Assembly: GCA_945947155.1 (NCBI GenBank)
Contig: CAMEXM010000009.1
Location: 1-40,914 of the forward strand
Length of the DNA stretch: 40,914 bases
Direction of reading: 5' to 3'
Origin: Polynucleobacter meluiroseus
GTDB taxonomy: Bacteria; Pseudomonadota; Gammaproteobacteria; Burkholderiales; Burkholderiaceae
The notes under the pieces were generated by a model. That model was not told where the DNA came from. It did not search any database and saw only the letters and a list, made by a program, of their open reading frames with translations. Of this stretch, positions 1-8,622 are shown in pieces. The translations under genes and the position numbers were made by a program. Position 1 is the stretch's first letter, and each line of letters begins with the position of its first letter.

Positions 1-566
1 AGGGCGCAATGCAGGATCCGCGTTTTGTTGGTATTGGTGAGATTGGCCTTGATTATTTTGTGGAAGGCCTCGATCGCACCCGCCAGGCCTACTTTTTTGA
101 GCAGCAATTGGATTTAGCAGAGGCTTATGACTTACCAGTCGTAATGCACGTTCGGCGTTCGCAGGATGCGATCTTAAAGGCCTTGCGTCAGCGCCGTATT
201 CGCAGCGGAATCGCCCATGCATTTAATGGCAGTATGCAGCAAGCAGAGCAATTTATTCAATTGGGATTTAAGTTGGGTTTTGGCGGTGCTGCAACGTATA
301 CCCGGGCATTGCAGATTCGTCGCCTCGCTACGCAATTACCGCTCAGTAGTGTCGTTACAGAAACCGATGCGCCTGATATTCCGCCGGCGTGGTTACGCGA
401 GGAGGGGATAGCGCACAATGCACCGCAATTCATTCCGCGGATTGGGGCTGAACTCGCCGCCTTACGGCAGATGGACATCACTGATTTTGCTGCCGCTAGT
501 TGGAGTAATGCAGTTTCGGCATTACCGCGTTGGACGGCAACCCTCAACCTACTTCGCATTAAATAA
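1..566 (+). CDS. tatD: TatD family metal-dependent hydrolase (5' truncated)
   Basis: This is the C-terminal 187 or so residues of a TatD-type hydrolase, a TIM-barrel metalloenzyme family with DNase activity. The window opens inside the gene: the frame is open from base 3, and roughly the first 80 residues of a usual 255-260 are missing. Visible family signatures are the IGEIGLDYF block, with the conserved Glu metal ligand, at the start; VVMHVRRS, with the ligand His; IAHAFNGS in the middle; and VTETDAPDIPP near the end, with the late Asp ligand. The stop is TAA at 564-566, 5 bases before the likely comEC start, so the two may be co-transcribed. The family assignment is firm; the physiological substrate is not visible from sequence. 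Confidence 0.9.
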   Translation, partial: GAMQDPRFVGIGEIGLDYFVEGLDRTRQAYFFEQQLDLAEAYDLPVVMHVRRSQDAILKALRQRRIRSGIAHAFNGSMQQAEQFIQLGFKLGFGGAATYTRALQIRRLATQLPLSSVVTETDAPDIPPAWLREEGIAHNAPQFIPRIGAELAALRQMDITDFAAASWSNAVSALPRWTATLNLLRIK

Positions 567-571
567 CATCC

Positions 572-3052
572 TTGCGCTATGCAATTACGGCGTGGATCGC
601 CGGGGGAGCGCTTCCCTTTTTATTCGCAACACTGCCATTCAATGCGCTGCTTTGGGCTATTTCGGCATTCACAGTGACTGCATTGTTACTGGTAATTCCG
701 ATCGCAGCGCTGCGTAAAGCGGCCATCCTCTTGATGTGTGTCCTTTCCGGTTTGGCCTGGAGTCTGTATTTTGTTCAGGAGCGATTGCAATACGATTTTC
801 CGGCAGCGCTTGAAGGACTTGATCTGCAGATTGAGGGACGAGTCGACGGCCTGCCGCGGGGGGATCACCAGGGTGCAACATTTGCATTTGTGATTACAAG
901 TTACACACGCTTACCACGTGGGGTAAGCATTGATGTTGAGACATTACCGCGGCGAGTTTATTTAACATGGTCATCTGCGTGGCGGGAGTCAGAGCGTATA
1001 CCCGTGATTCAGCCCGGTCAGCAATGGCGGCTGCGAGTGAAGTTCAAACGACCCCATGGTGTGATTAATCCCCATGGATTTGATTTTGAGCAGTGGCTCT
1101 TTCATCAGGGCTATGGTGCGTACGGATCCATTCGTTCAGGCGAGAAGTTGGAGCAGGTTGCCCCATGGTCTTTTGCGCAGTGGATTGAAAGCCATCGCTG
1201 GCATTTACGCGACAAAATAAAACGCCTATTGCACGACAACAGACCCTATGCCGGCGTCTTGGTCGCTCTTGTAATGGGTGATCAAAATGCGATTGATCAG
1301 GCAGATTGGCGTGTATTTAATGCAACTGGAATCGGACACTTGATCTCGATATCGGGCCTTCACGTTACTATGCTGGCTGGATTGGGCGCGCTACTGGCAT
1401 CGCGGGTGTGGCGCCGCGGCAATTTGCCTCTAGTAATGCCAGTGCCACGTGTAACAGCAGCAGCCGGTTTTATGACTGCCTTCTTTTATGCTTGGATCGC
1501 GGGCTTTCAGATACCGGCGCAGCGGACTATGTATATGGTTGGGGTTGTGGCGATCGCCGTTTGGTCCGGCAGAATACCGCGCGCCTTTGATATCTGGTGG
1601 TGGGCCTTACTGGTCGTCTTAGTGTTGGATCCAATGGTAGCCTATACCCCTGGCTTCTGGCTCTCGTTCGGCGCTGTTGCCGCCATTCTGTATGCAATGG
1701 GTGAGTCCAGTGGCTTAATCGGCATACCCACTGGAAAAGAGCTCGAGGTAAGCACCGTCGAGCGAATGATCCAGGCGTTAAAAGAGGCCTGCCGCCTGCA
1801 AGCCGTAGTGACCTTAGCATTAATTCCGTGCACCTTATATTGGTTCTACCAATTTTCGGTAGTGTCGCCCTTAGCAAATGCCATTGCGATTCCGCTCGTG
1901 AGTTACATTGTGACCCCGCTTGCCATGATTGGCGTCGTGATGCCGGATGCCGTGGCCAGGCCATTACTACTGTTGGCGCATACCGCGATGGAGTGGCTCG
2001 CGCTTCTTTTAAAATTAATGGCAAGTTGGGATTGGGCGGTAGCGTATTCGCATCAGCCCGGTCCAGTCCTTTTGGCTTTATCTCTGATGGGTATCGTCGT
2101 TGCCATTCGTCCAGGACCAATACGCGAGAGCATTGCATCGCGACTGGCGGGGTGCGCATTATGTGCCTGCTTATTTATTTCACCTAAGGCAGATTTAGCC
2201 TACGGTGAATTTCAGGCTACGGTGCTGGATATTGGGCAGGGGACTGCAGTGCTGATCGAGACCCAATCAAAACGACTGTTGTATGACACAGGGCCGATCC
2301 AAGGCAAGAAAGATGACGCGGGTGAGCGCATCATCTTGCCATTTTTGCGGGGTGAGGGCATTCGGCAGATTGATCGCATGGTGATTAGCCACAGCGATAG
2401 CGATCACGTGGGCGGCGCCCAAACCCTATTGCGTGAAATTGCTTTTGACTCCATGTTAGGCTCCTTGCCTAACCATAATCCATTGTTGCGTTCATTGCGT
2501 CAGAAAAAAGTCCCCGTATTACCTTGTAGGTATGGTCAATCGTGGCGCTGGGATGGAGTGGACTTTTTGGTTTGGCATCCACATGAGCAGATGAGTTTTG
2601 ATGCGAGTCACTATGGTGGTAAGCCCAATGAAATGAGTTGCGTCCTTGAGGTACACAATCGCAGCACTTCTTTTTGGTTGACTGGGGATGCCGAGCGCGA
2701 TGCGGAGGCGGCGCTGGTAGAGCGTTTACGCCATCAACCCATTCCAAGGCAAGGACGTAGCGTTGTCTTCATGGCACCCCACCACGGCAGCAAAACATCA
2801 TCCTCTTTGGACTTCCTAAAAGTGATCAATCCAGATTGGGCTTTTGTACAAAATGGCTATCGTAATCGCTACAACCATCCTCATCCAACAGTGCAAGCAC
2901 GCTATCAAGATTTAGGCATTCCATTTTTACAAACCCCGTATACGGGTGCCCAGTTATGGCGCTTCGGAAAAATACCTGGACAAAAAAATACGCCTACCCT
3001 GTTACGTGTGGATAGGCGTCGTATTTGGCATGACCGCAGCGGTCAGCCGTAA
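572..3052 (+). CDS. comEC: DNA internalization-related competence protein ComEC/Rec2
   Basis: This is an inner-membrane channel protein that takes up single-stranded DNA during natural transformation. At 826 residues it has the usual full length. The order is two N-terminal membrane segments with a soluble DUF4131-like region (about 1-200), a polytopic competence domain (about 215-530), and a C-terminal metallo-beta-lactamase-like domain (about 545-800). The latter carries HSDSDHVGG at residues 607-615, a ligand Asp in LTGDAE, and APHHGSKTS, consistent with a nuclease fold. The start is a TTG five bases after the tatD stop with no clear Shine-Dalgarno. The first in-frame ATG is only at residue 55, inside the membrane region, so TTG is preferred. 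No pilus genes are nearby. Confidence 0.93.
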   Translation: MRYAITAWIAGGALPFLFATLPFNALLWAISAFTVTALLLVIPIAALRKAAILLMCVLSGLAWSLYFVQERLQYDFPAALEGLDLQIEGRVDGLPRGDHQGATFAFVITSYTRLPRGVSIDVETLPRRVYLTWSSAWRESERIPVIQPGQQWRLRVKFKRPHGVINPHGFDFEQWLFHQGYGAYGSIRSGEKLEQVAPWSFAQWIESHRWHLRDKIKRLLHDNRPYAGVLVALVMGDQNAIDQADWRVFNATGIGHLISISGLHVTMLAGLGALLASRVWRRGNLPLVMPVPRVTAAAGFMTAFFYAWIAGFQIPAQRTMYMVGVVAIAVWSGRIPRAFDIWWWALLVVLVLDPMVAYTPGFWLSFGAVAAILYAMGESSGLIGIPTGKELEVSTVERMIQALKEACRLQAVVTLALIPCTLYWFYQFSVVSPLANAIAIPLVSYIVTPLAMIGVVMPDAVARPLLLLAHTAMEWLALLLKLMASWDWAVAYSHQPGPVLLALSLMGIVVAIRPGPIRESIASRLAGCALCACLFISPKADLAYGEFQATVLDIGQGTAVLIETQSKRLLYDTGPIQGKKDDAGERIILPFLRGEGIRQIDRMVISHSDSDHVGGAQTLLREIAFDSMLGSLPNHNPLLRSLRQKKVPVLPCRYGQSWRWDGVDFLVWHPHEQMSFDASHYGGKPNEMSCVLEVHNRSTSFWLTGDAERDAEAALVERLRHQPIPRQGRSVVFMAPHHGSKTSSSLDFLKVINPDWAFVQNGYRNRYNHPHPTVQARYQDLGIPFLQTPYTGAQLWRFGKIPGQKNTPTLLRVDRRRIWHDRSGQP

Positions 3053-3065
3053 ACCGCAAACTAGC

Positions 3066-3251
3066 TTAATGCTGCTTGAGTTCTTTATTCCAATTGCGGT
3101 CCTGAAATACAGAGCGGGGCGCATCGGGATCGAGGTCCTCGATGGGAATTAGTTTTTGCCTAGAGCTCGACTTGCTCGGCTTTTTGGGCTGCTCTGCCGG
3201 CGCTTCGGCTGCGGCATTCGCATCAACGGGTTTTTCTGTTGGTGATTTCAT
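3066..3251 (-). CDS. small hydrophilic hypothetical protein (61 aa)
   Basis: I do not recognise this family. The chosen ATG at 3251 gives 61 residues; a TTG at 3290 in the same frame would add 13 but has no ribosome-binding site. The N-terminal half is Ala/Pro/Lys/Ser-rich and looks disordered. The C-terminal half is charged, with a KLIPIEDLDPDAPRSVF stretch that resembles a conserved tail motif. There is no signal peptide, membrane segment or cysteine. It lies 44 bases downstream of a small membrane-protein gene on the same strand, converges with comEC (14-base gap), and probably shares a transcript with its upstream neighbour. It reads as a real small gene rather than a shadow because neither strand offers a competing longer gene here. 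Confidence 0.55.
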   Translation of the reverse strand: MKSPTEKPVDANAAAEAPAEQPKKPSKSSSRQKLIPIEDLDPDAPRSVFQDRNWNKELKQH

Positions 3252-3295
3252 GGTCGAAAAAATTGGAATGGGCTCTAAAAATTGTTTCAAGTACG

Positions 3296-3475
3296 TTAGG
3301 TCTTTTGACCATTAGTAGAATTGCCAGGTATGGTGAAATTTCCCAGAATGGAAATGGCGAGATAGGCAATCATGCCGATCGCAAAAATGGCGAAATCACC
3401 ACTTTGCACGTAAACGATAAAGCCAACGACGATCGTGAACACGCACAATAGGCTAATAAGTGTTTTGGCAAACAT
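3296..3475 (-). CDS. small two-helix membrane protein, hypothetical (59 aa)
   Basis: This 59-residue protein is almost entirely two hydrophobic helices (about residues 5-23 and 27-46) joined by a short QSGDF turn, with a polar GNSTNGQKT tail. It would sit in the inner membrane as a hairpin. The ATG at 3475 is chosen because AAGGGGA lies about 9 bases upstream; an in-frame TTG at 3499 lacks such support. A consensus TTGACA -35 element and a perfect palindrome lie just upstream (3500-3529). No family is recognised. The downstream 61-residue gene probably belongs to the same unit. Confidence 0.6.
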   Translation of the reverse strand: MFAKTLISLLCVFTIVVGFIVYVQSGDFAIFAIGMIAYLAISILGNFTIPGNSTNGQKT

Positions 3476-3499
3476 AAATGCATTCCCCTTTTGCGACAA

Positions 3500-3529
3500 A
3501 AATTACCACTCTCAATATTGAGGTGTCAA
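3500..3529 (-). promoter_or_regulatory. candidate promoter with palindromic operator-like spacer
   Basis: Reading on the minus strand, a perfect TTGACA -35 (3524-3529) is followed after 18 bases by TAATTT (3500-3505), a weak -10 matching 3 of 6. The spacer contains CTCAATATTGAG (3511-3522), an exact 12-bp palindrome placed where a repressor would block RNA polymerase. It would drive the small membrane-protein gene starting at 3475. The elements are directly visible; the function is inferred. Confidence 0.4.
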
Positions 3530-3572
3530 TAGCGATTTGCTAAGTGCCCTCGATTGCTGGAAATCTTAATAG

Positions 3573-3593
3573 AAAAAGGATACTTTCGTATCC
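3573..3593 (-). terminator. intrinsic terminator of tRNA-fMet
   Basis: On the minus strand, GGATAC-GAAA-GTATCC forms a perfect 6-bp stem capped by a GNRA tetraloop and is followed at once by five T residues. It lies 22 bases past the tRNA 3' end, the expected place for a monocistronic tRNA transcript to end. Confidence 0.85.
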
Positions 3594-3615
3594 CGTTGTT
3601 CTATATCACTTAATT

Positions 3616-3692
3616 TGGTTGCGGGGACAGGATTTGAACCTGTGACCTTCGGGTTATGAGCCCGACGAGCTGCCAGACTGCTCCACCCCGCG
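3616..3692 (-). tRNA. initiator tRNA-fMet (CAT)
   Basis: This is a complete 77-base tRNA including encoded CCA, read on the minus strand. The anticodon loop holds CAT. Initiator features are present: an unpaired C1-A72 at the end of the acceptor stem and three consecutive G-C pairs (GGG/CCC) in the anticodon stem. The D-loop AGCAGTCTGGCAGCTC and T-loop GGTTCAAATCC are canonical, and the sequence is very close to the E. coli initiator. It has its own promoter at 3705-3734 and terminator at 3573-3593, so it is probably a single-gene transcript. Confidence 0.97.
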
Positions 3693-3704
3693 TCTGAGAC
3701 TATG

Positions 3705-3734
3705 ATTCTAGCATTTTTAAGCCTTTGCTGTCGA
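3705..3734 (-). promoter_or_regulatory. sigma-70 promoter for tRNA-fMet
   Basis: On the minus strand, TCGACA (3729-3734, five of six to TTGACA) is separated by 18 bases from TAGAAT (3705-3710, five of six to TATAAT). Transcription would begin a few bases before the tRNA 5' end at 3692. Confidence 0.75.
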
Positions 3735-3803
3735 GCTTTATTGCTGAATTGAGCTGGTTCATGCTGAATTTATCTTCCATTTCTCGGTCATTTGCATCCC
3801 CCT

Positions 3804-3837
3804 AAGGAGTAACATATTGCCGTGCAACACCACTTAA
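3804..3837 (+). promoter_or_regulatory. kup leader with strong SD and six-codon upstream ORF
   Basis: An AAGGAG Shine-Dalgarno (3804-3809) stands 7 bases before TTG (3817), which opens a six-codon reading frame encoding MPCNTT and ending at TAA 3835-3837. The frame is the same as kup, whose ATG lies four codons later. The kup ribosome-binding site (AAGGCGG, from 3836) overlaps the uORF stop, so ribosomes ending there could feed kup. The sequence layout is clear; use of the uORF is inference. Confidence 0.35.
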
Positions 3838-3846
3838 GGCGGCGTC

Positions 3847-5793
3847 ATGTCCATTAGTAATCCCGAATATTCGAGCTCAACCCTGCTCAAGCCCGTTGAT
3901 CTGCATGAGAGCAGCGATGGAGGGGAGCATAAGAAGAGCCTGGGCGTTTTAATGCTGGCTGCGATTGGTGTGGTTTTCGGTGACATTGGCACCAGCCCCT
4001 TGTATGCGCTCAAAGAATGCTTTGATGCCGAACATGGCATTGCGTTTAGCCCTGAAGCCCTTTACGGGGTCATCTCTATGATGATCTGGGCCTTGATTTT
4101 GGTGGTGACCTTCAAATACGTCTTATTCGTGATGCGGGCCGACAACAAAGGTGAGGGCGGTGTTTTATCCTTAATGGCCTTAGCACTGCGTTCGGTGAAA
4201 AGCGGCACTAAGGAATATTTTGTTTTGATGATTCTGGGTATGCTGGGCGCCTGTATGCTGATTGGTGAGTCTGTTATCACGCCAGCAATTTCAGTCTTGT
4301 CTGCGGTGGAGGGCATTGAGATTGCAACGCCAGCGTTAAAGCAATTCATTATTCCGATTGCCGTAGCCATTCTCTTTTGCCTCTTTGTGATTCAAAAATA
4401 CGGCACGGCGTTGGTTGGTAATTTGTTTGGACCCGTGACCTTAGTATGGTTTTTGGTGATTGCCGCGCTGGGCATTTGGAACATCAGCAACGCCCCCGAA
4501 ATTGCTTTGGCTTTTAATCCAATGTACGCCATTCGATTCATTACGGATCACCCCTTAACGGCTTATATCGTGATGGGTGCGGTGGTGCTCGTAGTTACTG
4601 GAGTTGAAGCTCTTTATTTGGATATGGGCCACTTTGGCCGCAACCCTGTTCGCTTTGCATGGCTCTTGATCGTGTTGCCTAGCCTGCTACTCAATTATTT
4701 AGGGCAGGGCGCCTTGGTGCTATCTAACCCCGAAGCCATTCGCAATCCCTTCTACATGATGGTGCCGGAGTGGGCTCTTTGGCCGATGGTAGGGCTTGCC
4801 ACCGCAGCAACTGTGATTGCATCACAGGCCGTGATCTCAGGAACTTTTTCGTTGGTGAGCCAAGCTATTTCCTTAGGCTTTTTACCCCGTATGAACATTC
4901 TTCATACCTCCGATTCTGAGCGTGGGCAGATTTACATCCCGGTAGTGAACTGGGCTTTACTCTTTATGGTGGTTGTGACCATTATTGAATTCGGTGAATC
5001 GGTTAACTTGGCTGCAGCCTATGGACTCTCGGTTACCTCAACAATGCTGATTACTACCATCTTGCTGTCGGTTGTGATGCGGCGCGAATGGCACATCAAT
5101 CCCATTTTGATTGCTTTACTCATTGTCTTTTTCTTTGTGATTGATTTGGCTTTTTGGACGGCAACACTGATCAAAATTAAGGATGGCGGCTGGTATCCCT
5201 TGCTGCTTGCCCTGATCTGCTTTACCTGCCTCATCACCTGGTACAAAGGCCGCAAATTACTCACCGATAAATTAGTGAGCAATTCGATTCCGATGGAGGC
5301 TTTTGTTAGTAGTCTGCTGGCGCATCCACCGCACCGCGTCGAAGGTACCGCCATCTTCTTAACGGCGCACATTGATTATGTTCCGGTAGCCATGCTACAC
5401 AATCTGAAACACAACCGCGTGATGCACGAGCGGATTTTCTTTTTAAAGATGAGTACGTGGGATGTGCCTTATGTAAATGACAGCGAGCGTATTACGATGC
5501 GCGACTTGGGAGGTCAGGTTTACTTGGTACGCGCGGTCTACGGCTTCAAAGAAACGCCAGACATTAATTCAATCTTAACCCTACTGGAGAAACGAGAAAA
5601 CCTTACCTTTGATTTGATGGATACCTCTTTCTTCATCTCAAAAGACACCATCATTCCATCGGCATCCCCCGGAATGGCGCTGTGGCAGGAAAGCCTCTTT
5701 TCTTGGATGATGCAAAACGCGGCAAAGCCATCGGACTTTTTCAAGATTCCAACCAATCGCTTGGTTGAGTTGGGCGCAAAGGTGGAAATTTGA
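3847..5793 (+). CDS. kup: Kup-type low-affinity potassium transporter
   Basis: This is an inner-membrane K+/H+ symporter of the KUP/HAK family, the main constitutive K+ uptake route in many proteobacteria. At 648 residues it has the usual size (E. coli 622). The family signature [16 protein letters not shown] is at about 42-57, about twelve membrane helices run to about residue 455, and a cytosolic domain fills the C-terminus. The short N-terminus before the signature is variable in the family. The ATG has AAGGCGG 5-11 bases upstream, with an unusual small ORF just before it. The stop TGA at 5791-5793 overlaps the next gene's TTG by 3 bases. The dispersed kup location is normal and implies nothing about neighbours. 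Confidence 0.97.
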   Translation: MSISNPEYSSSTLLKPVDLHESSDGGEHKKSLGVLMLAAIGVVFGDIGTSPLYALKECFDAEHGIAFSPEALYGVISMMIWALILVVTFKYVLFVMRADNKGEGGVLSLMALALRSVKSGTKEYFVLMILGMLGACMLIGESVITPAISVLSAVEGIEIATPALKQFIIPIAVAILFCLFVIQKYGTALVGNLFGPVTLVWFLVIAALGIWNISNAPEIALAFNPMYAIRFITDHPLTAYIVMGAVVLVVTGVEALYLDMGHFGRNPVRFAWLLIVLPSLLLNYLGQGALVLSNPEAIRNPFYMMVPEWALWPMVGLATAATVIASQAVISGTFSLVSQAISLGFLPRMNILHTSDSERGQIYIPVVNWALLFMVVVTIIEFGESVNLAAAYGLSVTSTMLITTILLSVVMRREWHINPILIALLIVFFFVIDLAFWTATLIKIKDGGWYPLLLALICFTCLITWYKGRKLLTDKLVSNSIPMEAFVSSLLAHPPHRVEGTAIFLTAHIDYVPVAMLHNLKHNRVMHERIFFLKMSTWDVPYVNDSERITMRDLGGQVYLVRAVYGFKETPDINSILTLLEKRENLTFDLMDTSFFISKDTIIPSASPGMALWQESLFSWMMQNAAKPSDFFKIPTNRLVELGAKVEI

Positions 5794-6299
5794 TTCACCC
5801 TTTTTTTTGCTCTACCTTTCGTTCCGTTGCTATTGTTTTGGGTCTAGCACTTGGGATAGGAGCAGCCCAAGCAACGCCAGCGCAAAAGGCTGAACTAGAA
5901 AAGCTTGATTTGATTGAGGCCGAGCTCAATCTACAGCGTGAGTGGGCAGATTATCGTTGGAAAAAAGCATCTTCTGAGTGTTATCAAAAATATTTAGTGA
6001 ATCGCTGTCTTAGCCAAACGCGCGCTCAGTATCGTAAAGAGATCGATCCGATTCGAGCGCAAGAAGTTGAACTCAATACGGCACAGCGGGAGCTGCGCGA
6101 GCTTCTAAAAGACGAGCGTGACGCAAAGCGCATTGCGGATAAGGCGGATCCTGCTAAAGCGGCAGAGCGTACTCAAAATAAGCGTGCCTTCGAAGAAAAA
6201 CAACAGGAAGCTGCTAAGCGAGCAGCAGACTTAGAGGAGCGACGCAAAGATGCACCGCGTCGTGCACAAGAAAATAAAGCAGGTACCCAGTTACAGTAA
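5790..6299 (+). CDS. exported coiled-coil hypothetical protein (169 aa)
   Basis: I do not recognise a named family. The protein has a signal peptide (hydrophobic about 12-25, likely cleavage after AQA at about 28). A short mature region follows, with two cysteines at 64 and 73 ([11 protein letters not shown]) that could form a periplasmic disulfide. A long highly charged Glu/Arg/Lys/Ala helix, probably coiled coil, runs from about 95 to 165. The TTG start is supported by AAAGGTGG 4-11 bases upstream and a TTGA overlap with the kup stop. Translation is therefore likely coupled to kup, while radA begins 11 bases after its stop. A structural or chaperone-like periplasmic role is possible but nothing in the sequence proves it. 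Confidence 0.75.
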   Translation: MIHPFFCSTFRSVAIVLGLALGIGAAQATPAQKAELEKLDLIEAELNLQREWADYRWKKASSECYQKYLVNRCLSQTRAQYRKEIDPIRAQEVELNTAQRELRELLKDERDAKRIADKADPAKAAERTQNKRAFEEKQQEAAKRAADLEERRKDAPRRAQENKAGTQLQ

Positions 6300-6310
6300 A
6301 GAGACTGATT

Positions 6311-7678
6311 TTGGCCAAAGCAAAAACCATTTATGTATGCCAGGCATGCGGCGGCAGTACCCCCCGTTGGCAAGGGCAATGCCCAGCATGCCAAGCTTGG
6401 AACACCCTGGAAGAAAGTCTTTCTGAATCGACCTCGAGCAATGCCCGTTTTCAGGGTTTAGCGCAGGCCGTACCCCGTCAAAAATTATCTGCCATCAAGG
6501 CCGAGGACATGCCGAGATTGCCTACTGGCGTAGATGAGTTTGACCGCGTCCTCGGTGGCGGCTTAGTGCCTGGCGGTGTCGTTCTTATCGGCGGTGATCC
6601 AGGCATTGGTAAATCGACACTGTTGTTGCAGGCCTTGGCGGAAATGAGCGCTGCTGGCGTTTCTGTTTTATATAGCAGTGGCGAAGAATCCGCTGCACAG
6701 ATCGCGCTGCGAGCAAAGCGCATTGCCTTGACTGCGCCGCAACTGGAGGTTCTAGCTGAGATCCAGCTGGAAAAGTTATTGACTACGATTGATGCTGCCC
6801 GTCCCCAAGTGGTAGTAGTGGATTCGATTCAGACGGTCTACTCCGACGCCTTAACATCCGCGCCAGGCTCGGTTGCGCAGGTGCGCGAGTGTGCTGCGCA
6901 GCTTACCCGCTACGCTAAATCCAGTGGCATTTGCATGCTGATGGTGGGGCACGTGACCAAAGACGGTCATCTTGCTGGTCCGCGGGTGCTCGAACACATT
7001 GTTGATACCGTCTTGTATTTTGAGGGTGATACCCACTCTTCATTTCGTTTAGTGCGCTCGATAAAAAATCGCTTTGGCGCGGTCAATGAACTTGGTGTAT
7101 TTGCCATGACCGAAAAAGGCCTCAAGGGCGTCTCCAACCCATCGGCCATCTTTCTTTCTCAGCATGCGGAGATGGTGCCAGGCGCTTGCGTGCTTGTTAC
7201 GCAAGAAGGTAGCCGCCCCTTGTTGGTTGAAATTCAGGCTTTAGTGGATACGGCGCACATTCCCAATCCTAGACGCTTAGCAGTAGGCCTCGAGCAACAT
7301 CGACTTGCTATGCTGCTTGCCGTTTTGCATCGCCATGCAGGAATTGCCTGCTTTGATCAGGATGTCTTTCTCAATGCTGTTGGTGGCGTGAAGATTTCTG
7401 AGCCAGCAGCTGACTTGGCAGTTCTGTTGGCCATTCAATCGTCGATTCGGAATCGTGCCTTGCCGAAGGAGTTGATCGTATTTGGTGAGGTGGGTTTGGC
7501 TGGAGAAATCCGCCCTTGTCCCCGTGGTCAAGAGCGCCTCAAAGAAGCCGCCAAACTGGGCTTTAGTATCGCCATCATTCCAAAAGCCAATTTACCCAAG
7601 AGCAAGATCCCAGGTTTGCGCGTCATTCCGGTAGAGCGTATCGATGAGGCCATCTCTGCTGCGAACGAACTCAGTTAG
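6311..7678 (+). CDS. radA: DNA repair protein RadA
   Basis: This is a RecA-like branch-migration ATPase that helps process recombination intermediates. Full length is 455 residues. In order there is a C4 zinc finger (CQACG at 10-14 and CPAC at about 24-27), Walker A GGDPGIGKST at 94-103, Walker B VVVVDSIQT at about 169-177, the RadA-specific KNRFG at 252-256, and a C-terminal Lon-like domain. The start is TTG (MAKAKT); the zinc finger follows at the normal distance, so no longer start is needed. It sits 11 bases after the exported coiled-coil gene and converges with prmB. Confidence 0.97.
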   Translation: MAKAKTIYVCQACGGSTPRWQGQCPACQAWNTLEESLSESTSSNARFQGLAQAVPRQKLSAIKAEDMPRLPTGVDEFDRVLGGGLVPGGVVLIGGDPGIGKSTLLLQALAEMSAAGVSVLYSSGEESAAQIALRAKRIALTAPQLEVLAEIQLEKLLTTIDAARPQVVVVDSIQTVYSDALTSAPGSVAQVRECAAQLTRYAKSSGICMLMVGHVTKDGHLAGPRVLEHIVDTVLYFEGDTHSSFRLVRSIKNRFGAVNELGVFAMTEKGLKGVSNPSAIFLSQHAEMVPGACVLVTQEGSRPLLVEIQALVDTAHIPNPRRLAVGLEQHRLAMLLAVLHRHAGIACFDQDVFLNAVGGVKISEPAADLAVLLAIQSSIRNRALPKELIVFGEVGLAGEIRPCPRGQERLKEAAKLGFSIAIIPKANLPKSKIPGLRVIPVERIDEAISAANELS

Positions 7679-7716
7679 CACTATTGTTAGCGCTATTGAC
7701 TAACGCTCGTTAGCGC
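7674..7716. repeat. GTTAGC repeats and inverted repeats between radA and prmB
   Basis: Two adjacent near-identical 12-mers (GTTAGCACTATT and GTTAGCGCTATT, from 7674 and 7686) span the radA stop. They are followed by inverted CTAAC (7700-7704) and another direct GTTAGCGC (7709-7716) that covers the prmB stop. CTAAC-GCTC-GTTAG can fold as a hairpin on either strand, but no T-run follows, so terminator function is unproven. Confidence 0.4.
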
Positions 7717-8618
7717 AAGTCTTCAGCCTGAATTAGTAAGACCTGTTCATTCCCTGCGGAGACGTCCATCCAAATCACTGGAATCTGGGGGAAGGCTTTG
7801 TGAAAGTGTTCCACTTCATTGCCAATTTCCAATACCAGCGCACCACGCTCGCTAAGGTAGCCCGATGCATTCGCAATAATCTTCCGAATCAAGTCCATGC
7901 CATCTTCGCCGCCAGCCAGAGCAAGAGCGGGTTCAGCATGGTATTCGGCGGGGAGGGCGCGCATGCTAGCTGCATTCACATAGGGAGGATTGCAGATAAT
8001 TAAGTCAAAGCGGTTTTCGTCAATGGGGTCGGGCAAGGGACTCCAAAGATCACCATGAAACAATTCAATCTGAGTACTTAAACCATGGCGATCTAAATTA
8101 CGAGCGGCCACCGCCAAGGCAGGCGCACTAATATCACAGGCGCTCACATGAATATCTGGGCAAGAAAGCGCCAGTAAGACGGCAAGCGAGCCATTGCCAG
8201 TACATAAATCAAGGGCACGGCCATCGGCAGGCAGCCATGGCTCGAGCGCTCCTTCAGTAATGAGTTCAGCAATCCACGAGCGGGGAACAATGCTTTGTTC
8301 ATTGCAATGGAATGGCACACCCATAAGCCATGCCTCTTCCAGAATATACGCCAATGGTTTGCGAGTACGGATGCGCTCATTGGCAATTGCAAGCGCAGCG
8401 CCATAAAGACCTTGATCAAGCGGTGCTTGTAGTTGATCTAAGGCGTCACTTGGACTGATCTGCAGCTGTTTGCTAATAATCCACAAGGCCTCACTCTGGG
8501 CATCGATAGCGCCGTGCCCGTAGTTGAGTTTGGCTTGATTCAGGTGATCAGTAAGCCGATTAATCGATTCTTCTACGGTAGCGATGGGGTTGTCGTAGGA
8601 CTGAGGCTCTGGATCCAT
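7710..8618 (-). CDS. prmB: ribosomal protein L3 N5-glutamine methyltransferase PrmB
   Basis: This is a SAM-dependent methyltransferase that modifies a glutamine of ribosomal protein L3. It has 302 residues. The SAM-binding motif LDLCTGNGSLAVL is at about 136-148, and the catalytic NPPYVN at 210-215 binds the glutamine amide. VPRSWIAELI at about 111-120 matches the PrmB form rather than the release-factor enzyme PrmC. The ATG at 8618 lies 4 bases after the dapE stop, so the gene is the last of a dapD-dapE-prmB unit. The Shine-Dalgarno is poor, which suggests coupling to dapE. Confidence 0.93.
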   Translation of the reverse strand: MDPEPQSYDNPIATVEESINRLTDHLNQAKLNYGHGAIDAQSEALWIISKQLQISPSDALDQLQAPLDQGLYGAALAIANERIRTRKPLAYILEEAWLMGVPFHCNEQSIVPRSWIAELITEGALEPWLPADGRALDLCTGNGSLAVLLALSCPDIHVSACDISAPALAVAARNLDRHGLSTQIELFHGDLWSPLPDPIDENRFDLIICNPPYVNAASMRALPAEYHAEPALALAGGEDGMDLIRKIIANASGYLSERGALVLEIGNEVEHFHKAFPQIPVIWMDVSAGNEQVLLIQAEDLR

Positions 8619-8622
8619 GGGC

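Noticed and set aside
1527..2159. 210-codon open frame on the minus strand inside comEC
   Set aside because: It lies wholly opposite the ComEC membrane domain, its translation is Arg/Pro-rich without domain pattern, and comEC is clearly the real gene.
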